A stretch of 64,000 nucleotides of DNA from positions 38,600-102,599 of the forward strand of contig CAMDYG010000001.1 in NCBI GenBank assembly GCA_945910225.1, given 5' to 3'. The stretch comes from an uncultured Eubacterium sp. Lineage in GTDB: Bacteria > Bacillota > Clostridia > Lachnospirales > Lachnospiraceae. Each line of letters begins with the position of its first letter. Positions within the stretch are counted from its first letter, which is position 1. A program made the translations under genes and the position numbers. Positions 1-8,277 of the stretch are shown in pieces. A model generated the notes under the pieces. It saw nothing but the letters and a program-made list of their open reading frames with translations. It did not search any database and was not told the origin of the DNA.

Positions 1-1367
1 TATAACAGGCTTCCAAGAAGTATAACCGACTGTAAAATATTAAGATAATTAAGCGGCACAGTCTGCCCATTTTCTGAAAGAATATTAGTGATAATACTGC
101 TTTGTTTAATGCTGCTGCTCCTTACGCTTGTTATCCAGAAACATTGAAATCCAGGATTATTCCACTGAGAAGCAATTTTTCTTGATAAAAATGAAGTAAA
201 TGCGGATGGGTTATTTTTGTAGTTGTCAAGGTGCTGGGCTATTTCAGCTTTGGCAGCAAGAGATTCAGCTTCCGGATCACAGTCGTTAGCTTCGTAAAGG
301 GATGCGATTCTGTAATTGTACCAGCCATCAGCATATATATTACCATTAATTGTATTAAGTCCCATGTCGATCCATGTCCATGAAGAAGCACCATTATTAA
401 GGGAGTACCCGGAGATTTTTTCAATAACCATCTTGGGAAAAACTACCTGGATACAAAATCCTGCTATAACAGCCAGTGTAACAAGAATTACCTTGATATT
501 CTTAAGAGATACGGCATGAGCAATTGTGTAGATAATGAGTGCAATCATGAAAATAAGGTAATTGCTTTTAACCATTACGCTTAACATCATGCCAAGTCCA
601 CTTATAATAATATATGAAATATGGATATCATCATGTCTTTTACAATCCTGTATGTATAAAATAGCATATTTGAAGGCAACTAAAGAAAAAAATAAGCCGG
701 CAATAGTGCCATAGATAAATACAGAATAGAGTGTCCATGGGAAAAATAATATTCCCATTAATATACATAAAAGATTTGCGAGTCTTGGAAGCTTCCATAT
801 GCTTAAAATGTCTGAAAATAGTTTGAAAGTAAATACTACCATGACGACATTAAGAAGCTGCCAGAATAAATAGTTATAGTCCCCGACAATAAATCCTAAT
901 ATATATTCGATGAATAAAAGTCCTATCTGGTTGGTGTATTTGGAAATATAACCACCCTTCATAAAGTAAGAGTAATCACCTGCCTTAAGATCATGGGCAG
1001 CCTTAAGAACGTAATACTGGTCAGCGCCTGCATGCGGCTGAGTGAGCAGAACCCATGCAGTGCCCATAATACCTATAATTAACAGCAGAATATTACGCAC
1101 AGATAACCATGCTTTATAGTTTCTGGAAAAATACATATTTAATGAAGATAAAATTCCTGTTTTGACAAGGAAGTATGTGATTATTGCAATGATAAGAAAT
1201 ATTATCAGATGCAGCCATGCATAATCTCCAATGTAATAGGTGAATTCACTTGCATCAGTTGTCATCCTGCTTGTACTGAATATGCTTAATAAAAACAGCC
1301 AGGTTGTTATGACGAGAAATATACCTGAACATGCATATCTGTATATTGCAAATAGAACCTTAGACAT
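1..1367 (-). CDS. polytopic membrane protein, possibly GT-C/GT39-like glycosyltransferase (3' end truncated by window edge)
   Basis: Reverse-strand frame open from ATG at 1367 (SD GGGGAGGAATTTA) to the window edge; translation begins MSKVLFAIYRYACSGIFLVITTWLFLLSIFSTSRMTTDASEF with many hydrophobic segments and 'TQPHAGADQYYVLKAAHDLKAGDY'. Absent from the ORF track because no stop lies in the window. Confidence 0.8.
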   Translation of the reverse strand, partial: MSKVLFAIYRYACSGIFLVITTWLFLLSIFSTSRMTTDASEFTYYIGDYAWLHLIIFLIIAIITYFLVKTGILSSLNMYFSRNYKAWLSVRNILLLIIGIMGTAWVLLTQPHAGADQYYVLKAAHDLKAGDYSYFMKGGYISKYTNQIGLLFIEYILGFIVGDYNYLFWQLLNVVMVVFTFKLFSDILSIWKLPRLANLLCILMGILFFPWTLYSVFIYGTIAGLFFSLVAFKYAILYIQDCKRHDDIHISYIIISGLGMMLSVMVKSNYLIFMIALIIYTIAHAVSLKNIKVILVTLAVIAGFCIQVVFPKMVIEKISGYSLNNGASSWTWIDMGLNTINGNIYADGWYNYRIASLYEANDCDPEAESLAAKAEIAQHLDNYKNNPSAFTSFLSRKIASQWNNPGFQCFWITSVRSSSIKQSSIITNILSENGQTVPLNYLNILQSVILLGSLL

Positions 1368-1438
1368 TAAATTCCTCCCCATAAAGAATTAACATAATAA
1401 TATAATCAATAATATCACAGGATTACATGTATTGAAAG

Positions 1439-1467
1439 TTGTAAAATCAAATGAATTTGATTATAAT
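1439..1467 (+). promoter_or_regulatory. sigma-A type promoter: TTGTAA - 17 nt - TATAAT
   Basis: Read directly upstream of the 1499 CDS. Confidence 0.6.
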
Positions 1468-1498
1468 GTAGTCATATTTTTTTGGGAGGATGTAAACA

Positions 1499-2686
1499 AT
1501 GATAGCTGATTCAATGGTTTCTTTTGTAAAAAACAGTTCGGTAATCCGTGCCATGTTCGAGGAAGGTAACAGACTTGCCAAGTTATATGGAGCAGAGAAT
1601 GTATATGATTTCTCACTTGGTAACCCTAATGTACCTGCACCAGTGGAGGTTAATGAAGCGGTTAAGGATATAGTAGATAATGAAGAATCAACATTTATAC
1701 ATGGCTATATGAGTAATGCAGGATATGAGGATGTAAGACAGACTATAGCAGAGTCGCTTAATAGAAGATTCGGAACTCATTTTAATCATACTAATATTGT
1801 GATGACTGTTGGAGCAGCAGGAGGGCTTAATACAATATTTAAGACTTTACTCAATCCTGGTGACGAGGTCATGACATTTGCACCATTCTTTGGTGAATAC
1901 AGAAATTATGTAAGTAACTATAGCGGGGAGCTGGTAGTTGTTTCGCCTAATACTGTGGATTTTCAGCCTAAGCTTGACGAATTTGAAGCTAAGATAACAC
2001 CTAAGACTAAGGCTGTTATCGTTAATAACCCAAACAACCCTACAGGTGTTGTGTATTCAGAGGATACTATAAAGAAGATGGCGGCTATTATGGATAAGAA
2101 GCAGAAAGAGTATGGAACAGAGATTTACTTAATTGCAGATGAACCATACAGAGAGCTGGCTTATGACGGTGTTGATGTTCCATATCTTACTAAATATTAC
2201 GATAATACTATTGTTGGCTATTCATACAGCAAGTCACTTTCACTTCCTGGTGAACGAATTGGATATCTTGTTATTCCTGATGAGGTTGCAGATTCAGATG
2301 ATGTTAAGTCAGCAGCATCTGTGGCAACAAGAATACTTGGATTCGTTAATGCGCCTTCACTTATGCAGAGAGTTGTTGCAAAATGTGTTGATGCAAAGGT
2401 TAATCTTGAGGCGTATGACAAGAACAGAAAAGCAATCTATGAAGGTCTTACAAAGTTAGGATTTGAGTGTGTAAAGCCAGAGGGGGCTTTCTATCTATTC
2501 GTAAAGTCACCTGTTGATGATGAAAATGTTTTCTGTGAAGCAGCTAAGAAGCATAATATCCTTATGGTTCCTGCATCATCATTTGGCTGCCCTGGATATG
2601 TAAGAATTGCATATTGTGTATCTTATGAGACAATTGTTAATTCATTACCACATTTTGCAGAAGTTGCTAAAGAGATGGGCTTATAA
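1499..2686 (+). CDS. PLP-dependent class I/II aminotransferase (aspartate aminotransferase-like)
   Basis: NNPNNPTGVVY, YSYSKSLSLPGERIGYL PLP-lysine region; SD GGGAGG upstream. Confidence 0.9.
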   Translation: MIADSMVSFVKNSSVIRAMFEEGNRLAKLYGAENVYDFSLGNPNVPAPVEVNEAVKDIVDNEESTFIHGYMSNAGYEDVRQTIAESLNRRFGTHFNHTNIVMTVGAAGGLNTIFKTLLNPGDEVMTFAPFFGEYRNYVSNYSGELVVVSPNTVDFQPKLDEFEAKITPKTKAVIVNNPNNPTGVVYSEDTIKKMAAIMDKKQKEYGTEIYLIADEPYRELAYDGVDVPYLTKYYDNTIVGYSYSKSLSLPGERIGYLVIPDEVADSDDVKSAASVATRILGFVNAPSLMQRVVAKCVDAKVNLEAYDKNRKAIYEGLTKLGFECVKPEGAFYLFVKSPVDDENVFCEAAKKHNILMVPASSFGCPGYVRIAYCVSYETIVNSLPHFAEVAKEMGL

Positions 2687-2714
2687 TTAATTCGTGAAAG
2701 AAGAGGACATATAT

Positions 2715-3779
2715 ATGAAGACATGGGAGAAGAATATCAGAAGAGTTGAGCCATATGTGCCAGGAGAACAGCCTAAGGTTAAAGATGTGGTAAAGCTTAA
2801 CACTAACGAGAATCCATATCCTCCAACACCAAAGGTGCTTGAGGCAGCAGAGAGAATGAATATCAGTGATTTAAGACTTTATCCGGACCCTGAGGTTACA
2901 GACCTTGTTCATGCAATAGCATCTTATTATGGAATGAATGATAACCAGGTGTTCGTGGGAGTTGGTTCAGATGATGTATTGTCAATGTGTTTCCTGACAT
3001 TCTTTAATTCAGACAAGCCGATACTGTTTCCTAATATCTCATATTCTTTCTACAGTGTATGGGCAGATCTATACAGAATTCCATATGAGAAGCAGCCTCT
3101 GGATAAAGATTTTAATATTATTCCAGAAGATTATTACAAGGAGAATGGAGGTGTGGTATTCCCTAACCCTAATGCTCCTACAGCACTTTACATGGAACTT
3201 GATAAGGTTGAGGATATTATTAAACATAATCAGGATGTAGTTGTTATTGTTGATGAGGCATATATTGATTTTGGTGGAAAGTCAGCAATGGAGCTTGTTA
3301 ACAAGTATGAAAATGTGCTTGTTGTACAGACATTTTCTAAGTCACGTTCAATGGCTGGTATGAGAATAGGTTACTGTTTTGGTAATCCTGAACTTATTAA
3401 GGCTCTTAATGACGTTAAATTCTCATTTAATTCATACACAATGAACAGAACTTCAATAAGCTATGGCATTGAGTCTGTTAATGATAAGGAATACTTTGAA
3501 GAGTGTGTGGGTAAGATAGTTAAGACAAGGGAGAATGCCAAGGAGCGACTTTCACAGTTAGGCTTCTCATTCCCTGACTCTAAGGCTAACTTTATATTTG
3601 CAACACACAAGAGTGTTCCGGCTAAGGAAATATTTGAAAAACTTAAAGAAAAGAACATATTTGTCAGATATTTTAACCAGCCACTTATTGATAATTACTT
3701 AAGAATTTCAATAGGAACTGATGAGCAGATGGAAAAGCTTTACGCTGCGTTAGAAGAGATAACAGGACAGGTTAAATAA
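2715..3779 (+). CDS. hisC: histidinol-phosphate aminotransferase-like
   Basis: VKLNTNENPYPPTP, DEAYIDF, TFSKSRSMAGMRIGY. Start placed at 2715 (MKTWEKN) after SD AGAAGAGG rather than ORF start 2694. Confidence 0.85.
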   Translation: MKTWEKNIRRVEPYVPGEQPKVKDVVKLNTNENPYPPTPKVLEAAERMNISDLRLYPDPEVTDLVHAIASYYGMNDNQVFVGVGSDDVLSMCFLTFFNSDKPILFPNISYSFYSVWADLYRIPYEKQPLDKDFNIIPEDYYKENGGVVFPNPNAPTALYMELDKVEDIIKHNQDVVVIVDEAYIDFGGKSAMELVNKYENVLVVQTFSKSRSMAGMRIGYCFGNPELIKALNDVKFSFNSYTMNRTSISYGIESVNDKEYFEECVGKIVKTRENAKERLSQLGFSFPDSKANFIFATHKSVPAKEIFEKLKEKNIFVRYFNQPLIDNYLRISIGTDEQMEKLYAALEEITGQVK

Positions 3780-3780
3780 T

Positions 3781-4398
3781 ATGGGAATACCATTTGAACA
3801 GAGAAATTTTCAGAAAGAACTTGATAAGAAGATAGCGGGCTTCCAGAAGGACGGGATTGTTCCAACTCTGCTTTTACACAGCTGCTGTGCACCGTGTAGC
3901 AGTCATTGTATTGAATATCTTTCTGATTATTTCCATATAACTGTATTCTACTATAATCCGAATATATCAGCCGAAGAAGAGTATAGGAAGAGAGTAGAGG
4001 AACAGAAGAGATTCATCAGTGAATTTCCGGCAAAGTATAAGGTTTCCTTCATAGAAGGCGATTATGATACTAAAGAATTCTATGACATAGCTAAAGGATA
4101 TGAACAGTGCAGGGAAGGTGGGGAAAGGTGCTTCCGCTGTTATGAGTTAAGACTAAGGAAGACTTGTGAAACTGCAAAAGCCGGTGGATTTGATTATTTC
4201 ACAACAACACTCACGATAAGTCCATTGAAAAATAGTGTTAAACTGAACCAGATTGGTGCACAGCTTGAAGAAGAGTATGGTATGCCATATCTGCTTTCTG
4301 ATTTCAAGAAAAAGGAAGGATATAAGCGTTCTATAGAGTTATCTAAGGAATATGGACTGTACAGACAGAATTATTGTGGATGTGTGTATTCGCGTTGA
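3781..4398 (+). CDS. queH: epoxyqueuosine reductase QueH family (DUF208)
   Basis: LLLHSCCAPCSSHCIEYL, FYYNPNI, C-terminal YCGCVYS. Confidence 0.9.
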   Translation: MGIPFEQRNFQKELDKKIAGFQKDGIVPTLLLHSCCAPCSSHCIEYLSDYFHITVFYYNPNISAEEEYRKRVEEQKRFISEFPAKYKVSFIEGDYDTKEFYDIAKGYEQCREGGERCFRCYELRLRKTCETAKAGGFDYFTTTLTISPLKNSVKLNQIGAQLEEEYGMPYLLSDFKKKEGYKRSIELSKEYGLYRQNYCGCVYSR

Positions 4399-4504
4399 TT
4401 TTTACATGAATAATATGGTATACTGAACATAGAATTTTGTGAGATTAATAATTGAATAATAATATATGCATAACATTCATGCATGGAATGGAGGACTGGT
4501 TATT

Positions 4505-5179
4505 ATGGCAAAGAAACATGGATTAGCTAAGATTGTATTAGGAGTTGGTGTAGCAGCAGTTGCCGGTAAAGTGGCACTTGATAAGTTTAAAAAGACTAAG
4601 GAAAGATTTGTTAAGGAAGAGAATGACAGTCTTGATTATGAAATCCGTAAGTATAATGCTATTGGAGAAAAGAAAGTAATAGAGGTGGAGGATGAAGTGT
4701 TTTCCGGATGTGAACTTAAAGCAGTTGCATCTAAGACAGTACTTGATCTTGGTCTTGCAGTTTTTGAGAAAGATGTATATATTAATTTTTCAAGTAATGC
4801 AAGCAGTGTGACAATCATATTACCAGAAGGAGTTAATGCTACATGTGATATATCAAGAAAGATAGCAGGTGTTAAGAATCTGGTTGATAATGTTGATGAG
4901 GAAGGAATACACACTGTATATATTATAGGTAAGGCTGTATGCAGTAATGTTGAGGTTATTCCTGTTAATTTCTATGTTGATGAAGAGGACGAAGAGGATT
5001 CTGATTTTGAAGACGAAGATGATTTTGATGATAATATCATTTTTGACGAGAAAGACGGAGACGTTGAGGTCGAAATCAAAGTTATTAATGAACAGGAGAA
5101 ACCTGTTAAAGAAGATACAGATAAGAAAGAGGATTCTAAGAAGGAAGATTCAGCCACTGAGGAATCTGAGGAGGCCTGA
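4505..5179 (+). CDS. hypothetical protein with N-terminal hydrophobic segment and acidic low-complexity C-terminus
   Basis: MAKKHGLAKIVLGVGVAAVAGKVALDKF; tail DEEDEEDSDFEDEDDFDD. Start at 4505 after GGAGG. Confidence 0.75.
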   Translation: MAKKHGLAKIVLGVGVAAVAGKVALDKFKKTKERFVKEENDSLDYEIRKYNAIGEKKVIEVEDEVFSGCELKAVASKTVLDLGLAVFEKDVYINFSSNASSVTIILPEGVNATCDISRKIAGVKNLVDNVDEEGIHTVYIIGKAVCSNVEVIPVNFYVDEEDEEDSDFEDEDDFDDNIIFDEKDGDVEVEIKVINEQEKPVKEDTDKKEDSKKEDSATEESEEA

Positions 5180-5202
5180 ATATATACTGAAGAGCAGGAT
5201 AT

Positions 5203-5883
5203 ATGAAGTACAGAGACAGGATATTAGAGTATTTTGATAATATAGCAGATGGAACAGTTGTGGTAGTTAATGATCTGTATGATAAAGGCTTTGAAAAGAT
5301 GGGGCAGACAGCTTTTTTCAGGGCAGTTGAGAGACTGGCATCAGATGGAGAGATTATCAGGGTTGGAAAAGGATTATATATTAAGAAGTCTGATGCTGAT
5401 AATAATAGAACGGAACTATTGCTGAATTATTTTTTTGGGGAAGATAATTCAAGGGGGATGTTTACCGGAATGCATCTGTATAATAAGTATTCACTTACCA
5501 GAACTAAATCAGACAATATTGAACTTATGTCGGTAATGTGTAAGGGCAGTACGTGTCATATTGATAATATTTTAGTAAGAAGACCAGGCGTGGAACTTAA
5601 TTTTGAGAATACAAGAGTTATTGAAGCTTTAGAGATACTTCAGAATTATAGTGAGATTCCACAACTGGATAAGAATAAGTTTGCAAGATATGCAAAGCAA
5701 TACGCCAGAGGATATAATGATGCTTCGGCTGTAGAGGTTCTTAATAACATGAAGTACAAGAAAAGGACAATAGCATTTATGAAGAAAATTCTTGACATGT
5801 ATAAAGTACCTAATACACTTTCACAGTTTCTTAGTAATGCTTCAGATTATAAGATACCTACATTCTACAAGCTTGCAAGATGA
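5203..5883 (+). CDS. DUF6088 / AbiEi-like antitoxin-domain protein
   Basis: N-terminal winged-helix-like region ...VVVNDLYDKGFEKMGQTAFFRAVERLASDGEIIRVGKGLYIKK resembles AbiEi/DUF6088 N-termini. Confidence 0.6.
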   Translation: MKYRDRILEYFDNIADGTVVVVNDLYDKGFEKMGQTAFFRAVERLASDGEIIRVGKGLYIKKSDADNNRTELLLNYFFGEDNSRGMFTGMHLYNKYSLTRTKSDNIELMSVMCKGSTCHIDNILVRRPGVELNFENTRVIEALEILQNYSEIPQLDKNKFARYAKQYARGYNDASAVEVLNNMKYKKRTIAFMKKILDMYKVPNTLSQFLSNASDYKIPTFYKLAR

Positions 5884-5928
5884 GCGGCTTGTGCGGTTAG
5901 TAAGGTATTAATGAGAGAAATGGCAAGA

Positions 5929-5963
5929 CCTTCACTGCAGTAACTCTGTAGTGAAGGTTTTTT
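5929..5963 (+). terminator. intrinsic terminator
   Basis: CCTTCACTGCAG-taact-CTGTAGTGAAGG-TTTTTT. Confidence 0.85.
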
Positions 5964-5992
5964 AATAATTATGAAGAAATGAGGAATTACAT

Positions 5993-7297
5993 ATGTTAAC
6001 AAGACAATCTATACATATTGCTATGCTTTTATGGAGCTGCATATTCTGTGTGATAGTAGGCGTGTGTATATTATTTGTGAAATATTATGATAAACGCAAC
6101 CGGAATGTAATGGCATGTATCATGTTTGGAATGGCTCTGCTTCTTATTAGTGATTCAGGTGCATGGGCATTCAGAGGTAATACTACATATTCTGGATTCT
6201 GGATGGTAAGAATATGTAATTTTCTGGTATTTCTGATGAGTGATGTTGTGATAATGATGTATCACTCATATGTGTGTGTTAATCTGTTTGGTGGTAATTA
6301 TAGTTATGAGATTAAAACATTTATAAAAAAATTGCCAGTAAGGGCTGTATGTGGATATTATGTATGCCTGACAGGAATAGCACTGGTTATTATATCTCAG
6401 TATACGGGACTATATTATAGTTTTGATTCATCCAACAGGTATTATAGATGTGCCGGTTATCCAATTTCATTAATCATTCCATTGGCTGCCATGATTATAG
6501 ATATGTCATTGCTTATCCAGTATAGAAAAAGGATTACAACAATATTGATGGTTTCAATGATATCATATATTGTGTTGCCAGTTATATCTGCAATTGTTTT
6601 GTTTTTCTATTATGGAATATCTCTTGTTAATATATCAATGACAATATCTGTACTGTTTATGTTTATGGTTTCAATTATTGAGCAGAGCAAGAAGGCAGCA
6701 CAGAAAGAAAAGGAACTCTATGATATTAGAACCAAAATGCTTTTATCGCAGATAGGACCACATTTTATATATAACACGCTTTCAACTATTAAGATATTGT
6801 GTAAGAAGAATCCTGAGCTTGCTGCTGAGACTACGGATGAGTTTGCAAGGTATCTGAGGGGTAATATAGCAGCTCTTGATAATGACAGGCTGGTTGGCAT
6901 AGATAACGAAATAAGGCATGCTGAATGTTATCTTTCAATAGAACAGAAAAGATTTGGCGACAGAATTAAATATAGACTTAATATTCGGGACAAAGATGCC
7001 CTTCTACCATCTCTTACTATACAGCCATTAGTTGAAAATGCGGTTAAACATGGACTTATAAAGAAAGAAGATGGCGGTAATATAGAAATAAAAAGCTATA
7101 ATGACGGACATTATCATATTATTGAAATTATAGATGACGGGGTTGGATTTAATGTGTCTGATATTGAAGCTATTGGAATGGAACATGTTGGAATAAGAAA
7201 TGTTAAAAGCAGGGTAATGGATAAATGTAAAGGAGAACTTCTTATTAATAGCAGTGAAGGAAAGGGAACAACTGTTACAATAAGAATACCTGTATAA
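5993..7297 (+). CDS. LytS/YehU-type sensor histidine kinase with N-terminal multi-TM region
   Basis: LLSQIGPHFIYNTLSTIKILC (His_kinase family), HATPase_c motifs PLVENAVKHG, DDGVGF. Confidence 0.9.
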   Translation: MLTRQSIHIAMLLWSCIFCVIVGVCILFVKYYDKRNRNVMACIMFGMALLLISDSGAWAFRGNTTYSGFWMVRICNFLVFLMSDVVIMMYHSYVCVNLFGGNYSYEIKTFIKKLPVRAVCGYYVCLTGIALVIISQYTGLYYSFDSSNRYYRCAGYPISLIIPLAAMIIDMSLLIQYRKRITTILMVSMISYIVLPVISAIVLFFYYGISLVNISMTISVLFMFMVSIIEQSKKAAQKEKELYDIRTKMLLSQIGPHFIYNTLSTIKILCKKNPELAAETTDEFARYLRGNIAALDNDRLVGIDNEIRHAECYLSIEQKRFGDRIKYRLNIRDKDALLPSLTIQPLVENAVKHGLIKKEDGGNIEIKSYNDGHYHIIEIIDDGVGFNVSDIEAIGMEHVGIRNVKSRVMDKCKGELLINSSEGKGTTVTIRIPV

Positions 7298-7315
7298 AAT
7301 CAGGAGGGATGCAGG

Positions 7316-8119
7316 ATGAATATACTAATTGCGGATGATGAAGTGCTTGTGATGGAAGATATATATGATAAGGTAAAAAAGTTAAGACCAGATGATAATA
7401 TAAAGGCTTTTTCGCGTCCTTCACAGGTTTTGGAATATATAAAAGATAATAGCGTGGATATTGCATTTCTTGATATTAATATGGGTTCTGTAAGTGGGCT
7501 AGAGATAGCAAGAAAGATTAAACATATTAATCCTACAGTAAATATTATATTCATTACGGCATATTCGGAATATGCAATGGAGGCCATAGGATTAAGATGC
7601 AGTGGATATCTTATGAAGCCTGTTAATGATGAAGATATTGAGAGAGAGCTGGATATGTTAAGAAACCCTGTTGAAACACAGAGTATCAGAAAACAGGATA
7701 AAGGATTATTCTTTAAATGCTTTGGTAATTTTGATGTATTGTACAATGGAATTCCATTGAAATTTGAAAGGATTAAATCAAAAGAACTGATAGCATATCT
7801 TATAGATCAGAGGGGAAGTTCTGTTACGGCTAATGAATTGTGTTCATCATTGTGGGAAAATTCAGATAATGATGCAAAAAATATGCAATATCTACAAAAA
7901 TTAAAACGAGATTTAATTAAAACGCTGAAATCATGTGATTCAGATGACGTATTTATTCATACAAGAAATAATTATGCGGTAGATCCTAACATGATTGCAT
8001 GTGATTACTATGATTATATTGATGGAAGACCTGAGGGAATACGAGCGTATAATGGACAATATATGAATCAGTATTCGTGGGCTGAAGTAACAAAGGCTAA
8101 TCTTATAAACGAGAATTAA
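7316..8119 (+). CDS. response regulator, REC domain plus SARP/OmpR-like winged helix
   Basis: MNILIADDEVLVMEDI, FLDINMG, MKPV; C-terminal FKCFGNFDVLYNGIPLKFERIKSKELIAYLIDQRGSSVTANELCSSLW. Confidence 0.9.
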   Translation: MNILIADDEVLVMEDIYDKVKKLRPDDNIKAFSRPSQVLEYIKDNSVDIAFLDINMGSVSGLEIARKIKHINPTVNIIFITAYSEYAMEAIGLRCSGYLMKPVNDEDIERELDMLRNPVETQSIRKQDKGLFFKCFGNFDVLYNGIPLKFERIKSKELIAYLIDQRGSSVTANELCSSLWENSDNDAKNMQYLQKLKRDLIKTLKSCDSDDVFIHTRNNYAVDPNMIACDYYDYIDGRPEGIRAYNGQYMNQYSWAEVTKANLINEN

Positions 8120-8136
8120 TAACAGGATAATATGGC

Positions 8137-8175
8137 AGAAAGAGGCGGGAAATTTTTATTTTCCGCCTCTTTTTG
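8137..8175 (+). terminator. intrinsic terminator
   Basis: AAAGAGGCGGGAAA-tttttat-TTTCCGCCTCTTTTT. Confidence 0.85.
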
Positions 8176-8220
8176 TCCTATAGTTGTCCCATAAGCTGTG
8201 GTAAGTTAATGGTGTATAAA
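8173..8220 (+). promoter_or_regulatory. TTGTCC direct repeats upstream of a TATAAA -10-like box (candidate activator site)
   Basis: TTGTCCTATAG at 8173 and TTGTCCCATAA at 8184 (11-nt period), a looser CTGTGGTAAG at 8196, then TATAAA at 8215; no good -35. Confidence 0.4.
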
Positions 8221-8277
8221 ACGGACAAATGAATATTTTCAGAATATATTTTTGACGGATTTTAGGAGGAATGAGTT

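Noticed and set aside
1499-3779. Tandem aminotransferases as a novel pathway
   Set aside because: Both are common housekeeping aminotransferase families; adjacency alone is weak evidence.
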